64,000 nt of DNA from Cytobacillus oceanisediminis (GCF_022811925.1 NZ_CP065511.1:4775001-4839000); one strand, 5' to 3'; positions 47,081 through 56,942 are shown, counted from the first letter of the stretch. Notes: a model not told the origin generated them from the sequence alone. A program made the numbers and translations.

Positions 47081-47421
47081 TGGAAATATTAATGGCTTTC
47101 GTAATTGGAATTTTATTTATGTCAGCTACTTATCTCATGCTGTCAAAAAGCTTGCTGCGCATTATTGTCGGAACCGGGCTTTTAAGTCATGGGGCACATA
47201 TGCTGATATTAACGATGGGCGGTTTAAAAAAGGGAGCTGCCCCGCTGCTGGGTGAAAACGCACCCTCATACACCGATCCGATCCCCCAGGCTCTTATCCT
47301 GACGGCAATTGTAATCAGCTTCGGGGTCACTGCGTTTTTCCTTGTGCTGGCATACCGTGCCTACCAGGAGCTTGGCACTGATAATATGGATCGAATGAGA
47401 GGAACTGAAGGAAATGATTAA
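47080..47421 (+). CDS. mrpC: Mrp antiporter subunit C
   Basis: The 113-residue NuoK-like subunit has three transmembrane helices, [16 protein letters not shown] (near 32-47) and [21 protein letters not shown] (split near 67-87). It keeps the conserved carboxylate region of the family. Overlaps mrpB by one base and mrpD by eight. Confidence 0.95.
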   Translation: MEILMAFVIGILFMSATYLMLSKSLLRIIVGTGLLSHGAHMLILTMGGLKKGAAPLLGENAPSYTDPIPQALILTAIVISFGVTAFFLVLAYRAYQELGTDNMDRMRGTEGND

Positions 47422-48907
47422 CTTTTTGATATTGCCCATCCTGATCCCTTTAGTTACGGGTGTCCTTCTAATCTTCGCTGCTAAACGAATCATGCTGCAA
47501 AGGTGGATTGCAGGCATTTCATCAGTGATCGCGATCATTTTTTCTGCCTTGCTGGTTCAGAAGGTGCGAATTGACGGGATACAAACGCTGGATGTTTCAA
47601 GCTGGGAGGCTCCGTTTGGGATCACGCTTGTTTCTGACATGATGTCAGCTCTGCTGGTGCTGACAACCAGCATAATCGCATTTCTATGCTTGATTTATTC
47701 ATTTTGGAGCATTGGGGAAGCCAGAGAGAAGTTTTACTATTATGCTGCATTCAACTTTCTAATTGTTGGCGTAAACGGTGCCTTTACAACAGGGGATATC
47801 TTCAACCTTTTCGTATTTTTCGAGGTTATGCTGATGGCTTCCTATGTTTTGCTTGTTTTGGGCGGAAAGAAGGCACAGCTTAGGGAGTCCATTAAATACA
47901 TCCTTGTGAATGTAATATCTTCCGCTCTGTTTGTTGTAGCTGTAGCTTATCTATATTCCGTTGTAGGAACGCTCAATATGGCGCATATTTCCGTTCGCAT
48001 CAGCGAAGTCAGCCAAGGGAATCCCCCAGGAATTATTACAGTGATTGCTGTGCTATTTTTGATCGTATTTGGATTGAAAGGAGCCATCTTTCCTTTATAT
48101 TTCTGGATGCCGGGCTCTTACTATGCACCGCCGGCTCCTGTTTTGGCTTTATTCGGAGCGCTGCTGACAAAAGTCGGAGTTTACTCCATTGCAAGAACCT
48201 ATACGTTGTTCTTTTATCATGATACCGGTTTTACCCATCAGCTCTTGAGCTTTTTGGCGATTATGTCGATCATCGCCGGAGTCATTGGAGCCATTGCGTA
48301 CTGGGATATTAAGAAAATTATCATCTACAATATCATCATTGCTGTAGGGGCGATTTTGTTTGGAATATCAGCGATGACGACTGATTCCCTTACCGGGTCC
48401 ATCTTCTATTTGATTCATGATATGATTATTAAAGCAGCTCTATTTTTACTTGCCGGCATCGTTATTGCAATAGCCGGGACAAGCAATTTGCATAAGATAA
48501 GCGGGTTGATCAAGCGCTATCCTGGTCTGGGATGGACCTTCTTCATCGCAGCGCTTGCACTTGCGGGAATCCCGCCGTTAAGCGGATTTGTTGGAAAGCT
48601 TCTAATTGTTAAAGGCGGATTCGAAGCAGAACATTACTGGGGAGCAGGAATTGTCTTAATGTCCAGTCTTCTTGTGCTGTTTTCAATCATGAAAGTCTTC
48701 ATTAATGGCTTTTGGGGTACACCCCGCGCTTATAAAGGGGAAGACAAAGTACCTGTCGGCAAAATGATGATTGCCCCGGTTATCCTTATTGTCCTTGCCG
48801 TTTTCTACGGAGTCGGCTCGGAGTATGTTTATCCGTATATCTCACAGGCTGCTGAAACTCTTGCAAATCCGGAAATATATATTGAAGCAGTTTTAAAGGA
48901 GTATTGA
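47414..48907 (+). CDS. mrpD: Mrp antiporter subunit D
   Basis: The 497-residue NuoM/NuoN-like subunit has about 14 transmembrane helices, [16 protein letters not shown] near 136-151, [23 protein letters not shown] near 217-239, and [14 protein letters not shown] near 334-347. It forms the proton- and ion-translocating core with MrpA. Its ATG lies inside the 3' end of mrpC. Confidence 0.95.
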   Translation: MINFLILPILIPLVTGVLLIFAAKRIMLQRWIAGISSVIAIIFSALLVQKVRIDGIQTLDVSSWEAPFGITLVSDMMSALLVLTTSIIAFLCLIYSFWSIGEAREKFYYYAAFNFLIVGVNGAFTTGDIFNLFVFFEVMLMASYVLLVLGGKKAQLRESIKYILVNVISSALFVVAVAYLYSVVGTLNMAHISVRISEVSQGNPPGIITVIAVLFLIVFGLKGAIFPLYFWMPGSYYAPPAPVLALFGALLTKVGVYSIARTYTLFFYHDTGFTHQLLSFLAIMSIIAGVIGAIAYWDIKKIIIYNIIIAVGAILFGISAMTTDSLTGSIFYLIHDMIIKAALFLLAGIVIAIAGTSNLHKISGLIKRYPGLGWTFFIAALALAGIPPLSGFVGKLLIVKGGFEAEHYWGAGIVLMSSLLVLFSIMKVFINGFWGTPRAYKGEDKVPVGKMMIAPVILIVLAVFYGVGSEYVYPYISQAAETLANPEIYIEAVLKEY

Positions 48908-48909
48908 GT

Positions 48910-49386
48910 ATGGCATTTCAAATATTATTAAATGTGTTCCTTGGGTTTATGTGGATGTTTTTAACAGGATCATACGAACCGGTTGCGTTCCTTAAAGGAT
49001 ACCTTTTTGGCCTGCTCATCATCTTTACTTTCAGAAGATTTTTCGATTCACGCTTTTATCTATTAAGAGTTGTGGCGGTAATCAATCTTTTGTTTCTTTT
49101 CATCAAAGAGCTGATCTTAGCGAACATCGGCGTGCTCAAAGTATTGTTAAGGCCCAAGCTTGATATGCGGCCAGGCATTTTTGCCTACCCCACTGTTCTT
49201 AAAAAGGACTGGGAAATTACAGTGCTCTCGAATTTGATCACACTGACTCCGGGGACACTGGTTGTAGACGTTTCTCCGGATAATAAGATTCTTTACATTC
49301 ATGCAATTGATATTGAAGATGCAGAGGAAACCATTGATTCCATCAGGAACTCGTTTGAAAAAGCAATCATGGAGGTGAGCCGGTAA
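48910..49386 (+). CDS. mrpE: Mrp antiporter subunit E
   Basis: The 158-residue subunit starts MAFQILLNVFLGFMWMF, like B. subtilis MrpE. It has two or three N-terminal helices and a soluble tail with LSNLITLTPGTLVVDVSPD (near 96-114). I chose ATG 48910; TTG 48904 overlaps the mrpD stop and is less like the family start. Overlaps mrpF by one base. Confidence 0.94.
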   Translation: MAFQILLNVFLGFMWMFLTGSYEPVAFLKGYLFGLLIIFTFRRFFDSRFYLLRVVAVINLLFLFIKELILANIGVLKVLLRPKLDMRPGIFAYPTVLKKDWEITVLSNLITLTPGTLVVDVSPDNKILYIHAIDIEDAEETIDSIRNSFEKAIMEVSR

Positions 49387-49670
49387 TGCTGAATACTATT
49401 GTTCTAAGTGCCATCCTTATCATTTCGGCTGCCACCATCGGTTTGATTTACAGAGTGATTAAAGGGCCGACCACTCCAGACCGTGTGGTTGCACTTGATG
49501 CTATTGGCATAAATCTTGTTGCAATTGTTGCATTGATTTCTATCGCCCTTAATACAAGTGCGTTTGTGGAGGTTATCCTTCTGATCGGGATTCTTGCCTT
49601 TATAGGGACCGTAGCCTTCTCTAAATATCTGGAGAAGGGGGTTATTATCGAAAATGAACGAGATCGCTAA
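49386..49670 (+). CDS. mrpF: Mrp antiporter subunit F
   Basis: The 94-residue subunit has three transmembrane helices and the family motif RVIKGPTTPDRVVALDAIG (near 23-41). It overlaps mrpG by 17 bases. Confidence 0.95.
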   Translation: MLNTIVLSAILIISAATIGLIYRVIKGPTTPDRVVALDAIGINLVAIVALISIALNTSAFVEVILLIGILAFIGTVAFSKYLEKGVIIENERDR

Positions 49671-50022
49671 TATTGTCATTATTGTGCTGATTATTCTGGG
49701 AGCTTTTTTAAGCCTTGTTGCAGCATATGGGGTTATCAGGCTTCCTGATATCTATACCAGGAACCATGCGGCTTCAAAGTCCGCTACACTGGGGGTTATG
49801 TCCATACTGCTAGGAGCCCTTCTGTTCTTTTATGTTAAAGATGGCTTTTTCAATTCCAGAGTGCTGCTCGGAATTATATTCATCTTCATGACTTCACCTG
49901 TTGCCGGGCATTTAATTGCCCGGGCAGCTTATAACTCCGGTGTAGAGCTATGGGATAAAAGTGTACAGGATGACTTAAAAGATGCACCACATATGAAAAA
50001 GGCTGGCAGTAAGGAACAATAA
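49654..50022 (+). CDS. mrpG: Mrp antiporter subunit G
   Basis: The 122-residue subunit has three transmembrane helices and the MnhG signature RLPDIYTRNHAASKSATLG (near 29-47), with TSPVAGHLIARAAYNSG later. It is the last gene of the seven-gene group 1 mrp operon, followed by a terminator. Confidence 0.95.
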   Translation: MNEIANIVIIVLIILGAFLSLVAAYGVIRLPDIYTRNHAASKSATLGVMSILLGALLFFYVKDGFFNSRVLLGIIFIFMTSPVAGHLIARAAYNSGVELWDKSVQDDLKDAPHMKKAGSKEQ

Positions 50023-50027
50023 ATGGG

Positions 50028-50060
50028 AAAACCGCAAGAAATCCTCTTGCGGTTTTTTTA
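50028..50060. terminator. Terminator after mrpG, between convergent genes
   Basis: AAAACCGCAAGA pairs with TCTTGCGGTTTT around a 5-base loop and is followed by TTTATTTTTTA. Confidence 0.9.
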
Positions 50061-50064
50061 TTTT

Positions 50065-50448
50065 TTATTTTCTTTTTATTACCGCCATTGTGCATCTGGA
50101 TGTGCAAATCAGCTTGTCACTTTCATCTGTTATTTTGATATCCCATACCATTGTGGTTCTGCCCTGATGCAGCACTGTTGCGACAGCCGTCACGATTCCA
50201 TCCTTTTTAGCACGTATATGGTTGGCATTGATTTCAAGCCCTGCAACAGATTCCGTTTCTTTGTCGCAAAGTTCAAATGCTCCTATGCTTGCAACAGTTT
50301 CCGCAAGGGCGACAGATGCCCCTCCATGCAGCAGTCCAAACGGCTGGCGGGTGCGTTCATCAACAGGCATAGTAGCAACTACACGGCCCTTTTCAAGCGA
50401 CACGATTTCCATTCCGAGTGTTTCGATTAAAGTATCTTTCAACTCCAT
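50065..50448 (-). CDS. menI: Hotdog-fold acyl-CoA thioesterase (YuxO/MenI)
   Basis: The 127-residue hotdog protein has the PaaI-type motif GLLHGGASVALAETVASIGA (near 39-58) and LEINANHIRAKKDG (near 71-84). In B. subtilis the equivalent gene next to mrp (yuxO, about 126 residues) is taken as 1,4-dihydroxy-2-naphthoyl-CoA thioesterase of menaquinone synthesis. I chose ATG 50448 after GGGGATAGGGG; the frame upstream to 50496 lacks a ribosome site. Confidence 0.85.
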   Translation of the reverse strand: MELKDTLIETLGMEIVSLEKGRVVATMPVDERTRQPFGLLHGGASVALAETVASIGAFELCDKETESVAGLEINANHIRAKKDGIVTAVATVLHQGRTTMVWDIKITDESDKLICTSRCTMAVIKRK

Positions 50449-50554
50449 TCCCCTATCCCCTTTCCATATGTAAAATGTTGTCATACTATACTTCATTATA
50501 TAAGATCAAACTATGTATGTCCTGTAGGACAATCACAAAAAAGAGGTGACCGTC

Positions 50555-50737
50555 ATGAATCGCGTTCGCGAAGGATTAATTCCAACTGTTCTCGGCACCG
50601 CTGTTACTGCGGCTGGATATGCAATGAAACAAAACCGCAGAACCAATAACATGTTATCAGATACCATCGTTGGTTTCGGGCTCGCTCATATTGTACTTGG
50701 AGCCATCGACCTGGTAGAGCACCGCAATCAGTATTAA
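50555..50737 (+). CDS. Small hypothetical protein, 60 residues
   Basis: The product is basic at the start (MNRVREGLIPTVLGTAVTAA) and has two short hydrophobic stretches (about 8-23 and 38-52) with an NRRTNNM loop between. It is possibly membrane-associated. I do not recognise the family. ATG 50555 follows AGAGGTGA; the GTG at 50546 is inside that site. A terminator follows directly. Confidence 0.7.
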   Translation: MNRVREGLIPTVLGTAVTAAGYAMKQNRRTNNMLSDTIVGFGLAHIVLGAIDLVEHRNQY

Positions 50738-50740
50738 GTA

Positions 50741-50771
50741 AAAAAGGCAGCTTCCAGGCTGCCTTTTTATT
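50741..50771. terminator. Bidirectional terminator
   Basis: AAAAAGGCAGC pairs with GCTGCCTTTTT around TTCCAG. It serves the 60-residue gene and the convergent DedA gene. Confidence 0.88.
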
Positions 50772-51395
50772 TTAAAGTCCCAACCCCTGATCATGCAGCT
50801 TTTCTTGCTCCTTCCCGCGCTTTCTTCTGGTGAAGCGAAAAATGAGGACGAGCAATGCAAAGCCTGCCAGGCCAAGCAGTAATTCTTTTTCATGTTTGAT
50901 GATGGCATCAATATGATCTCCAAATACATAGCCGATCGTGAAAGTCACAGACAGCCATATCAGCGCGCCGCTGTACGCAAACAAAGCGAATTTTTTAAAT
51001 GACAATTTACTGAAGCCGTATAAGAAAGGGAGAAAATTTCTGATACCTGGAACAAAATAACTGAAGGTGAGGGAAAAGGCATGATACTTTTCCATTAGTT
51101 TTAAAGAAGCATCAATCGTTTTAGACATCCTTTTACTTTTATGGAAGTATTTAAGCAAAGGCCTGCCGATCAAACGCCCGATTGTATAACAGGTTGACAA
51201 TGCAGCCAAGATGCCAAGATAAATGACAATGAAAGCAAGCACAGGGTGAAGTGCTTTTAAAGAGGAAGAAAGTCCAACAGTCATCACGATCAATTCATTT
51301 GGCACAGGAAAAATAAAGACCCCTACCCAAAGCCATAGAAACAGCCCCAAATATCCGTTATTCTCAATGATTTCCAAAATCAGTTCGAGTTCCAT
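50772..51395 (-). CDS. DedA-family membrane protein
   Basis: The 207-residue SNARE-associated/DedA protein has about five hydrophobic segments, FIFPVPNELIVMTVGL (near 27-42) and the conserved FSYFVPGIRNFLPFLYG (near 118-134). Members act as phospholipid (C55-P or PE) translocases or affect membrane homeostasis. The exact substrate is unknown. I chose ATG 51395 after GGGAGG; the open frame reaches 51428. Confidence 0.87.
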   Translation of the reverse strand: MELELILEIIENNGYLGLFLWLWVGVFIFPVPNELIVMTVGLSSSLKALHPVLAFIVIYLGILAALSTCYTIGRLIGRPLLKYFHKSKRMSKTIDASLKLMEKYHAFSLTFSYFVPGIRNFLPFLYGFSKLSFKKFALFAYSGALIWLSVTFTIGYVFGDHIDAIIKHEKELLLGLAGFALLVLIFRFTRRKRGKEQEKLHDQGLGL

Positions 51396-51670
51396 CCGGG
51401 GCCTCCCATCTATGTAAGCAGTGCTCACTTATATATATATTCATTACACTAATATATTCTTCATGCGGTTCTTTTACCCCTTTTCTAATTATATCAATCC
51501 TTATAAAAATTGCCTTTCTAATGCACCTTATGCAAACCCTTTTTATCTATGCAGGGTGCAAGGTACATTTTTGCGCGAAAGCATTTTATTTTGTTTTCTC
51601 ATAGGAATAGCCTTCGTTTCATATATTGGGAATGCGTGCATTGATTAATAATCGAAAGGGGCAGAACCGG

Positions 51671-52087
51671 ATGTACCCCTATTATTATTTTCGCTACCCA
51701 AAGCCTGGATACAACCCTCAGCTTCAAAACTGCTGGAATTATCCGCAAGCCTGCCAGTCCTATTATCATCCTGTCCATTTCTACAGAACCTTTCCAGCTG
51801 TCGATCCTCAAATGTTCATGAGCTCCGCAAAAAAAATGGAAGTCCTCATGAGAGATGCCAGCACATTGCTTGTAAATATGGCAGAGTCAAAAAAGTTTTC
51901 TTATGAACTGATGTCAGCCGCTCAGCAGTCAAAAAAGGATGCAGTCGAAAAAATGATAAAATCAACAGGAATTTCCCGAATTCCTGAGGTGTCCTATACA
52001 CCTGACGGGCTCAGCCTCCATTTCGAATCTGATAAAGAGGATCCCCAGAAATGCTGTGATCTTACACTAAAGCTGAGATGGATGTAA
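51671..52087 (+). CDS. Tyrosine-rich, probably spore-coat-like protein
   Basis: The 138-residue protein has a Tyr/Pro-rich N-terminus (MYPYYYFRYPKPGYNPQ) and then a helical segment (about 45-110). Tyr-rich starts of this kind are common in Bacillus coat proteins (YuzC and YppG type), which is why I suspect a spore role. This is inference from composition only. ATG 51671 follows AAAGGGG; the frame upstream to 51626 has no ribosome site. Confidence 0.65.
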   Translation: MYPYYYFRYPKPGYNPQLQNCWNYPQACQSYYHPVHFYRTFPAVDPQMFMSSAKKMEVLMRDASTLLVNMAESKKFSYELMSAAQQSKKDAVEKMIKSTGISRIPEVSYTPDGLSLHFESDKEDPQKCCDLTLKLRWM

Positions 52088-52099
52088 GTAAACATAAAT

Positions 52100-52129
52100 A
52101 AAAAAGCTCTCAATCAAGAGAGCTTTTAC
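52100..52129. terminator. Bidirectional terminator
   Basis: AAAAGCTCTC pairs with GAGAGCTTTT around AATCAA. It separates the Tyr-rich gene from the convergent Gly/Pro-rich gene. Confidence 0.88.
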
Positions 52130-52133
52130 CTGT

Positions 52134-52376
52134 TTAGCGATAATAAGGGTTTCCATATGGTCCATAGCCAGGGTATCCGCCACCGCCATAAGGAGCATAT
52201 GGTGCAGCTGGCGGGCCATAGAATGGCGGCGGAGGGCCGTAAAATGGACGGGGAGCAAATAATGCTGCTCCTAGCCCGCCTCCCAGGAAACCGCCGAGCA
52301 GTCCGCCGACAAAAGGAGCTCCTAAAAAGAAGAACCTTTCGCCCCCGTTTCTATATGGGCTTCTATAATAATACAT
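52134..52376 (-). CDS. Gly/Pro/Tyr-rich small protein
   Basis: The 80-residue protein has a Tyr start (MYYYRSPYRNGGERFFF), a glycine-rich hydrophobic middle (about 20-42) and a PF/PP/YG-rich low-complexity tail. It is probably a coat- or surface-associated protein. ATG 52376 follows AAGGAGG by nine bases, which supports translation. The low complexity makes homology statements unreliable. Confidence 0.65.
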   Translation of the reverse strand: MYYYRSPYRNGGERFFFLGAPFVGGLLGGFLGGGLGAALFAPRPFYGPPPPFYGPPAAPYAPYGGGGYPGYGPYGNPYYR

Positions 52377-52447
52377 GCAGGGTAACCTCCTTAATTTTCA
52401 ATGCCTTCTCTATTTAATATGCAAATGTCCGCATATTGAGTGGGCTA

Positions 52448-52696
52448 CTAGAAAAGCGGAAGGCGCCCGCTTATCGGCTTATGACCTCGAGTCCCTAGGA
52501 GCGACAAGCTTATGACCTCGAGCCGATGGCGCCTGGAGCTAGACAACATTAGAAAAGCGGAAGCGCCTTGCCCACCCCCGACAAGCACAAGACGGTCCCT
52601 GTAAGAAGGTGTTTTTTCCTTCTGGAAGGGAACGGCTTATGACCTCGAGCCAATGGCGCCTGGAGCTAGACAGCACTAGAAAAGCGGAAGCACCTA
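52448..52696. repeat. Cluster of three dispersed REP-like elements
   Basis: Element 1 (52448-52546) and element 2 (52548-52674) each begin TAGAAAAGCGGAAG or close to it and end GCCTGGAGCTAGACA. Between lie copies of GCTTATGACCTCGAG. Element 3 (52675-52696) is a start fragment only. The ends are complementary in part, so each element can fold on itself. Related elements lie at 43533-43594 and 56943-56988. No gene is visible in 52377-52747. Confidence 0.8.
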
Positions 52697-52709
52697 TGCA
52701 CAAAAACTA

Positions 52710-52740
52710 AATCCCCTTAGCCACTGGCCAAGGGGATTTA
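52710..52740 (-). terminator. Terminator after ald
   Basis: AAATCCCCTT pairs with AAGGGGATTT around an inner GCCACTGGC-like stem. On the minus strand a T-rich tail (TAGTTTTTG) follows. Confidence 0.8.
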
Positions 52741-52747
52741 TGGTCTA

Positions 52748-53878
52748 TTAGTTAGCTGCTTTTACTTTAGCAAATGCATCTTCGACAGAAACATACTCAT
52801 AGCCAAGATCTTTCGCAACCGCTGGGTATGTGATGCTGCCGTTTACAACGTTTACGCCAAGCTTAAGTGCTGCATTGTCTTCAATAGCTTTCACAACGCC
52901 TTTGTTTGCAATCTGCAGCGCGTAGTTGATTGTAACGTTTGTAAGAGCAATTGTAGATGTTCTTGGAACGGCACCAGGCATGTTCGCAACAGCATAGTGA
53001 ACAACGCCATGCTTATCGTAAGTTGGGTTGTCATGAGTTGTAATGTGATCAACTGTTTCGAAAATACCGCCCTGGTCAATCGCCACGTCAACAACTACTG
53101 AACCCGTCTTCATTGTTTTAATCATTTCTTCCGTTACAAGCTTAGGCGCTTTAGCTCCCGGGATGAGAACCGCACCAATTACCAGGTCAGCATCTTTAAC
53201 AGCTTGTGCAATGTTGAAAGGATTAGACATTAACGTTTGGATGCTGTTTCCGAAGATATCGTCAAGCTGGCGCAGACGTTCTGGGCTTAAGTCGATAATC
53301 GTAACTTGTGCGCCAAGTCCGATTGCCATTTTTGCTGCGTTGATTCCCACTACACCGCCGCCAATGATGGTAACTTTTCCGCGTGATACGCCTGGAACAC
53401 CTGCCAGAAGAATACCCATTCCGCCATTTGTCTTTTGAAGGAATTGAGCTCCAATTTGTGCAGACATGCGTCCTGCAACCTCACTCATTGGTGTAAGAAG
53501 AGGCAATGTACGGTTTACTTCTACTGTTTCATACGCGATAGCTGTAACACCTTTTTCAGTTAATGCTTTTGCAAGCTCAGGCTCTGCTGCAAGATGAAGA
53601 TATGTGAAAAGAACCAAACCTTCACGGAAATAGCCATATTCAGAAGCTAGAGGCTCTTTAACCTTCATAACCATTTCAGCAGCCCATGCCTCTGCAGCTG
53701 TATCTACGATAACAGCTCCTACTTCTGTATAATCCTCGTTTGTGAAACCGCTTCCATTTCCTGCATCGATTTCTACAAGTACTTTATGTCCGGCTTTTAC
53801 TAATGCATCAACGCTTGCTGGTGTCGCAGCAACACGATTTTCGTTATTTTTAATCTCTTTAGGTACTCCAATAATCAT
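52748..53878 (-). CDS. ald: Alanine dehydrogenase
   Basis: The 376-residue NAD enzyme converts L-alanine to pyruvate and ammonia. Motifs are [17 protein letters not shown] at the N-terminus, the active-site lysine in EMVMKVKEP, the pyruvate His region [11 protein letters not shown], and the Rossmann signature [17 protein letters not shown] (near 170-186). ATG 53878 follows AAAGGGGA; the frame upstream to 53896 runs through that site. adeR lies upstream in the same orientation, separated by a terminator. Confidence 0.96.
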   Translation of the reverse strand: MIIGVPKEIKNNENRVAATPASVDALVKAGHKVLVEIDAGNGSGFTNEDYTEVGAVIVDTAAEAWAAEMVMKVKEPLASEYGYFREGLVLFTYLHLAAEPELAKALTEKGVTAIAYETVEVNRTLPLLTPMSEVAGRMSAQIGAQFLQKTNGGMGILLAGVPGVSRGKVTIIGGGVVGINAAKMAIGLGAQVTIIDLSPERLRQLDDIFGNSIQTLMSNPFNIAQAVKDADLVIGAVLIPGAKAPKLVTEEMIKTMKTGSVVVDVAIDQGGIFETVDHITTHDNPTYDKHGVVHYAVANMPGAVPRTSTIALTNVTINYALQIANKGVVKAIEDNAALKLGVNVVNGSITYPAVAKDLGYEYVSVEDAFAKVKAAN

Positions 53879-53973
53879 GGAAAAATCCCCTTTCAATCTA
53901 TCAAATATGATATTTACTATTGTCAGTATAATAATTTTAGTAAAGCGCTGTCATTGTTAAATCGGTAAAATAA

Positions 53974-54017
53974 AAGAGCCTCCATTTGTGAAAATCTACA
54001 AATGGGGGCTCTTCTTT
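53974..54017 (-). terminator. Terminator overlapping the 3' end of adeR
   Basis: AAGAGCCTCCATTTGTG pairs with ACAAATGGGGGCTCTT nearly perfectly around a 7-base loop that contains the adeR stop codon. A-rich flanks give a T tract on the minus strand (TTTTATTTTACC). Confidence 0.85.
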
Positions 54018-55237
54018 TCGATTCTCCGAATTTTAAGTTCAAGATATAAAGAAAGTTTTGTATTCGTATTCTTCAGATCAACTTCCCCGATATCGGTTAT
54101 CCTCTTTAATCGATAATTCAAGGTATTCATATGAATATGCAGCTTTTTAGCTGTTTCATTCACATTGCTGTCATGATCAATGAAGGCTTCCAAAGTAGTG
54201 AGCAGATTGGTCCGATGCTCAAGATCGTATTTGTTAAGCTTTTCGATAGCCGGATGCTCATATGGTTCCAGCCTTTTCTTTTCGAGTATGGCATCAAGAT
54301 AACGGAAAATGCCAAGCTGCTGATAGCTATAGACATGATGGATCTCTTCGGGAAATTGTTCTTTAAGGCGCAGGACCTGCAGTGCCTCCTGATAGCTTTT
54401 TTCAACTTTCTCATAGTGCTGATAAGTTGTTCCAGTTGCCCCGTTAATATGATCAATGCTAAATCGAGTCTTCATTTGATCAATGAAAAAATGGATGAAT
54501 TCTATAAAGCCATTTTCGGAAAGAGCAGGTTCCGGCGGCGCAGCCAGAATAATAAATTCATTCCCCATCGCTGCATGAAAGGTTATATGAACCTTTTGGC
54601 TCGTCGAGATCAGATAAATGATATTTTGTTCTATTTTAGAGGTAACTTCTTCTTTAAACCTAAAGACAAGTACAGCAAACGGCGATGGCGGTTTAATGCT
54701 TAAATCCTCGAACCTTTCTGCGATTTCATCATGGCTAAGGAAATGGCCGGTTAACAGCTCCCAGAAAAAATCCCGGTAACCCTCAGCTCTTTTTTTCTTT
54801 TGGGCGTTTAATCTTAGCATCTCCGTCCTAGCAGACTGTGCAGCAAGCTTTAGCAGGTTCAGCTTGCTTTCTGTTAAGAGGGCTTCTTCTTCTACTGCCC
54901 ATATGTAGCCTAATACTTCATTATGATTGCGTATGGATATGGCTACCCGATTTCCCAGCCCGATTTCCTTTATTTCAGGGATTCTAAGCGGTTCTCCGCT
55001 TTGCATCAGCTGCGGGATCACACGTTCCTTCCATAAACGATTGATCACCTTTTCAGGAACCTTTCTGCTGATAATCGTTGCGATTCTCGCGGTATCTGTC
55101 TGGTCATCATGTGTACTGTAGGCCAGCAGGCGATGGTTAACATCTTCTATTGTAACAGGGCATTCCAGGACATCGCGGATCTTATCTACCAATTCCTCCA
55201 GATCACTAAATGCCCTCTTAAACGGATCTTTTTCCAT
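53996..55237 (-). CDS. adeR: PucR/CdaR-family activator AdeR
   Basis: The 413-residue regulator has an N-terminal GAF-like part (about 1-150), a GGDEF-like central region, and a C-terminal PucR helix-turn-helix (NVNETAKKLHIHMNTLNYRLKRI split near 370-395). In B. subtilis AdeR activates ald, its neighbour. I chose ATG 55237 after GGGTGATG; the longer frame to 55294 is less likely. The last codons form the left arm of a terminator. Confidence 0.88.
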   Translation of the reverse strand: MEKDPFKRAFSDLEELVDKIRDVLECPVTIEDVNHRLLAYSTHDDQTDTARIATIISRKVPEKVINRLWKERVIPQLMQSGEPLRIPEIKEIGLGNRVAISIRNHNEVLGYIWAVEEEALLTESKLNLLKLAAQSARTEMLRLNAQKKKRAEGYRDFFWELLTGHFLSHDEIAERFEDLSIKPPSPFAVLVFRFKEEVTSKIEQNIIYLISTSQKVHITFHAAMGNEFIILAAPPEPALSENGFIEFIHFFIDQMKTRFSIDHINGATGTTYQHYEKVEKSYQEALQVLRLKEQFPEEIHHVYSYQQLGIFRYLDAILEKKRLEPYEHPAIEKLNKYDLEHRTNLLTTLEAFIDHDSNVNETAKKLHIHMNTLNYRLKRITDIGEVDLKNTNTKLSLYLELKIRRIEKKSPHL

Positions 55238-55530
55238 TTTATCATCACCCAATTGTAAAACTCCTTTAAACGCCAATTCACTTTTTCTATCCAATTATAT
55301 TATACCTCAATCCAACCCTGCGCTCTACCAAAGTCATCAAGCCATTCGACATAATCCGCACAGTATTTTGTCAAAATTTTTATAAATTTGCTAATAGTTT
55401 TACTTCTCTTATTTGACTTGAAGTTATATTCAGATAATTTTACAATAGGACATGCTCAAAAAAAAATCATATAATAATAGTTTTGTTCACAGCAATTGAA
55501 AGCGTTAACATATGGGAGGCGATGGAATTT

Positions 55531-56940
55531 ATGCTTGAGATGCTTAATAAAATTAACGGGGTGCTCTGGGGCACACCAAGTTTGATTTTGCTTTTTGGTA
55601 CTGGTGTTCTTTTAACATTCATGCTGAAAGGCCTTCAATTCAGAAGGCTGATATATGCGTTTAAATTAGGGTTTACCAAAGAAGGACAGGCTTCATCTAA
55701 TGATGAGGGCGATGTCAGTAACTTTAAAGCGCTAATGACAGCTCTCGCAGCAACAATTGGCAATGGTAATATCGCCGGTGTTGCCACTGCGATTACACTT
55801 GGCGGACCAGGGGCCATCTTCTGGATGTGGATTGTTGGTCTGCTGGGAATGGCAACCAAATATGCTGAAGCCTTGCTGGCAATGAAATACCGAGTGAAAA
55901 ACGCAAATGGCGAGTACTCCAGCGGACCGATGTATTATGTAGAACGCGGTCTTGGCAAGAAATTCAAATGGCTTGCAGTTGCATTTGCAATCTTCGGAGC
56001 ATTTGCAGCTCTTGGAATCGGCAACAGTGTTCAATCGAATACCATTGCAGCTGTTATGGACACTTCATTTGGAATTAATAATTGGATTACAGGTGTTATT
56101 CTTGCTGTACTGGCTGCTTTAATCATCTTTGGCGGCATTCAGCGTATTAGTACTGTTGCTGGATTCTTTGTACCAGTCATGGCGGTTCTTTATATTGGCG
56201 GGTCACTAATTATTCTTGCAGTTAACTATGATCAGATCATCCCTGGATTCCAGACAATCTTCTACTATGCCTTCAATCCGGTTGCAGCGACTGGCGGTTT
56301 TGTCGGTGTTGTAGTATCTGAAGCGATCAAGAATGGTGTTTCAAGGGGTATTTTCTCTAATGAAGCCGGTCTTGGTACAGCAGCGCTTATCGCAGGTAAC
56401 GCAAAAACAGACCACCCTGTAAAACAGGCTCTTGTTGCGATGACTGGTACATTTATTGTTACAATCGTTGTTTGTACGATGACTGGACTGGTGCTAATCT
56501 TGACTGGTTTCTGGGACACAACAGGCGGATTGATCTCTGGTGTGGCGCATGACGGCAGCCTTGACGGCGGGGCATTAACAAGTGCAGCCTTTGCCCATGT
56601 TCTTGGAACAGCGGGTGAATATATCGTTGCGTTCTCTGTTATCTTCTTCGGTTTCTCAACAATCGTCGGCTGGTATGTATACGGCGAAAAATGCTTTGAG
56701 TACCTGGTTGGCACAAAAGGAATTATGGGATACCGTGCCATTTACATCTTTGCGACTGGCATCGGTGCGGTTGCCAACTTAACTACCGTTTGGGCTTTTG
56801 CTGATATGGCAAATGCATTAATGATGATTCCTAACTTGATTGCATTAATCCTTCTAAGCAAAGTGGTTGTTAAAGATACTAATGAATTCTTTGAAAACCA
56901 CTATAAAGCAGCCAATAAGCAGCTTAAGAAAGCTGGCTGA
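55531..56940 (+). CDS. alsT: Alanine/glycine:cation symporter (AGCS)
   Basis: The 469-residue carrier has about 10-11 transmembrane helices and AGCS signatures: LAATIGNGNIAGVATAITLGGPGAIFWMW (split near 72-100), the GPMYYVERGLG stretch, GVSRGIFSNEAGLGTAALIAG (near 269-289) and a late SVIFFGFSTIVGWYVYGEKC. It imports alanine or related amino acids with Na+ or H+. I chose ATG 55531, 11 bases after GGGAGG. Position beside ald and adeR fits an alanine-use cluster. Confidence 0.93.
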   Translation: MLEMLNKINGVLWGTPSLILLFGTGVLLTFMLKGLQFRRLIYAFKLGFTKEGQASSNDEGDVSNFKALMTALAATIGNGNIAGVATAITLGGPGAIFWMWIVGLLGMATKYAEALLAMKYRVKNANGEYSSGPMYYVERGLGKKFKWLAVAFAIFGAFAALGIGNSVQSNTIAAVMDTSFGINNWITGVILAVLAALIIFGGIQRISTVAGFFVPVMAVLYIGGSLIILAVNYDQIIPGFQTIFYYAFNPVAATGGFVGVVVSEAIKNGVSRGIFSNEAGLGTAALIAGNAKTDHPVKQALVAMTGTFIVTIVVCTMTGLVLILTGFWDTTGGLISGVAHDGSLDGGALTSAAFAHVLGTAGEYIVAFSVIFFGFSTIVGWYVYGEKCFEYLVGTKGIMGYRAIYIFATGIGAVANLTTVWAFADMANALMMIPNLIALILLSKVVVKDTNEFFENHYKAANKQLKKAG

Positions 56941-56942
56941 TA

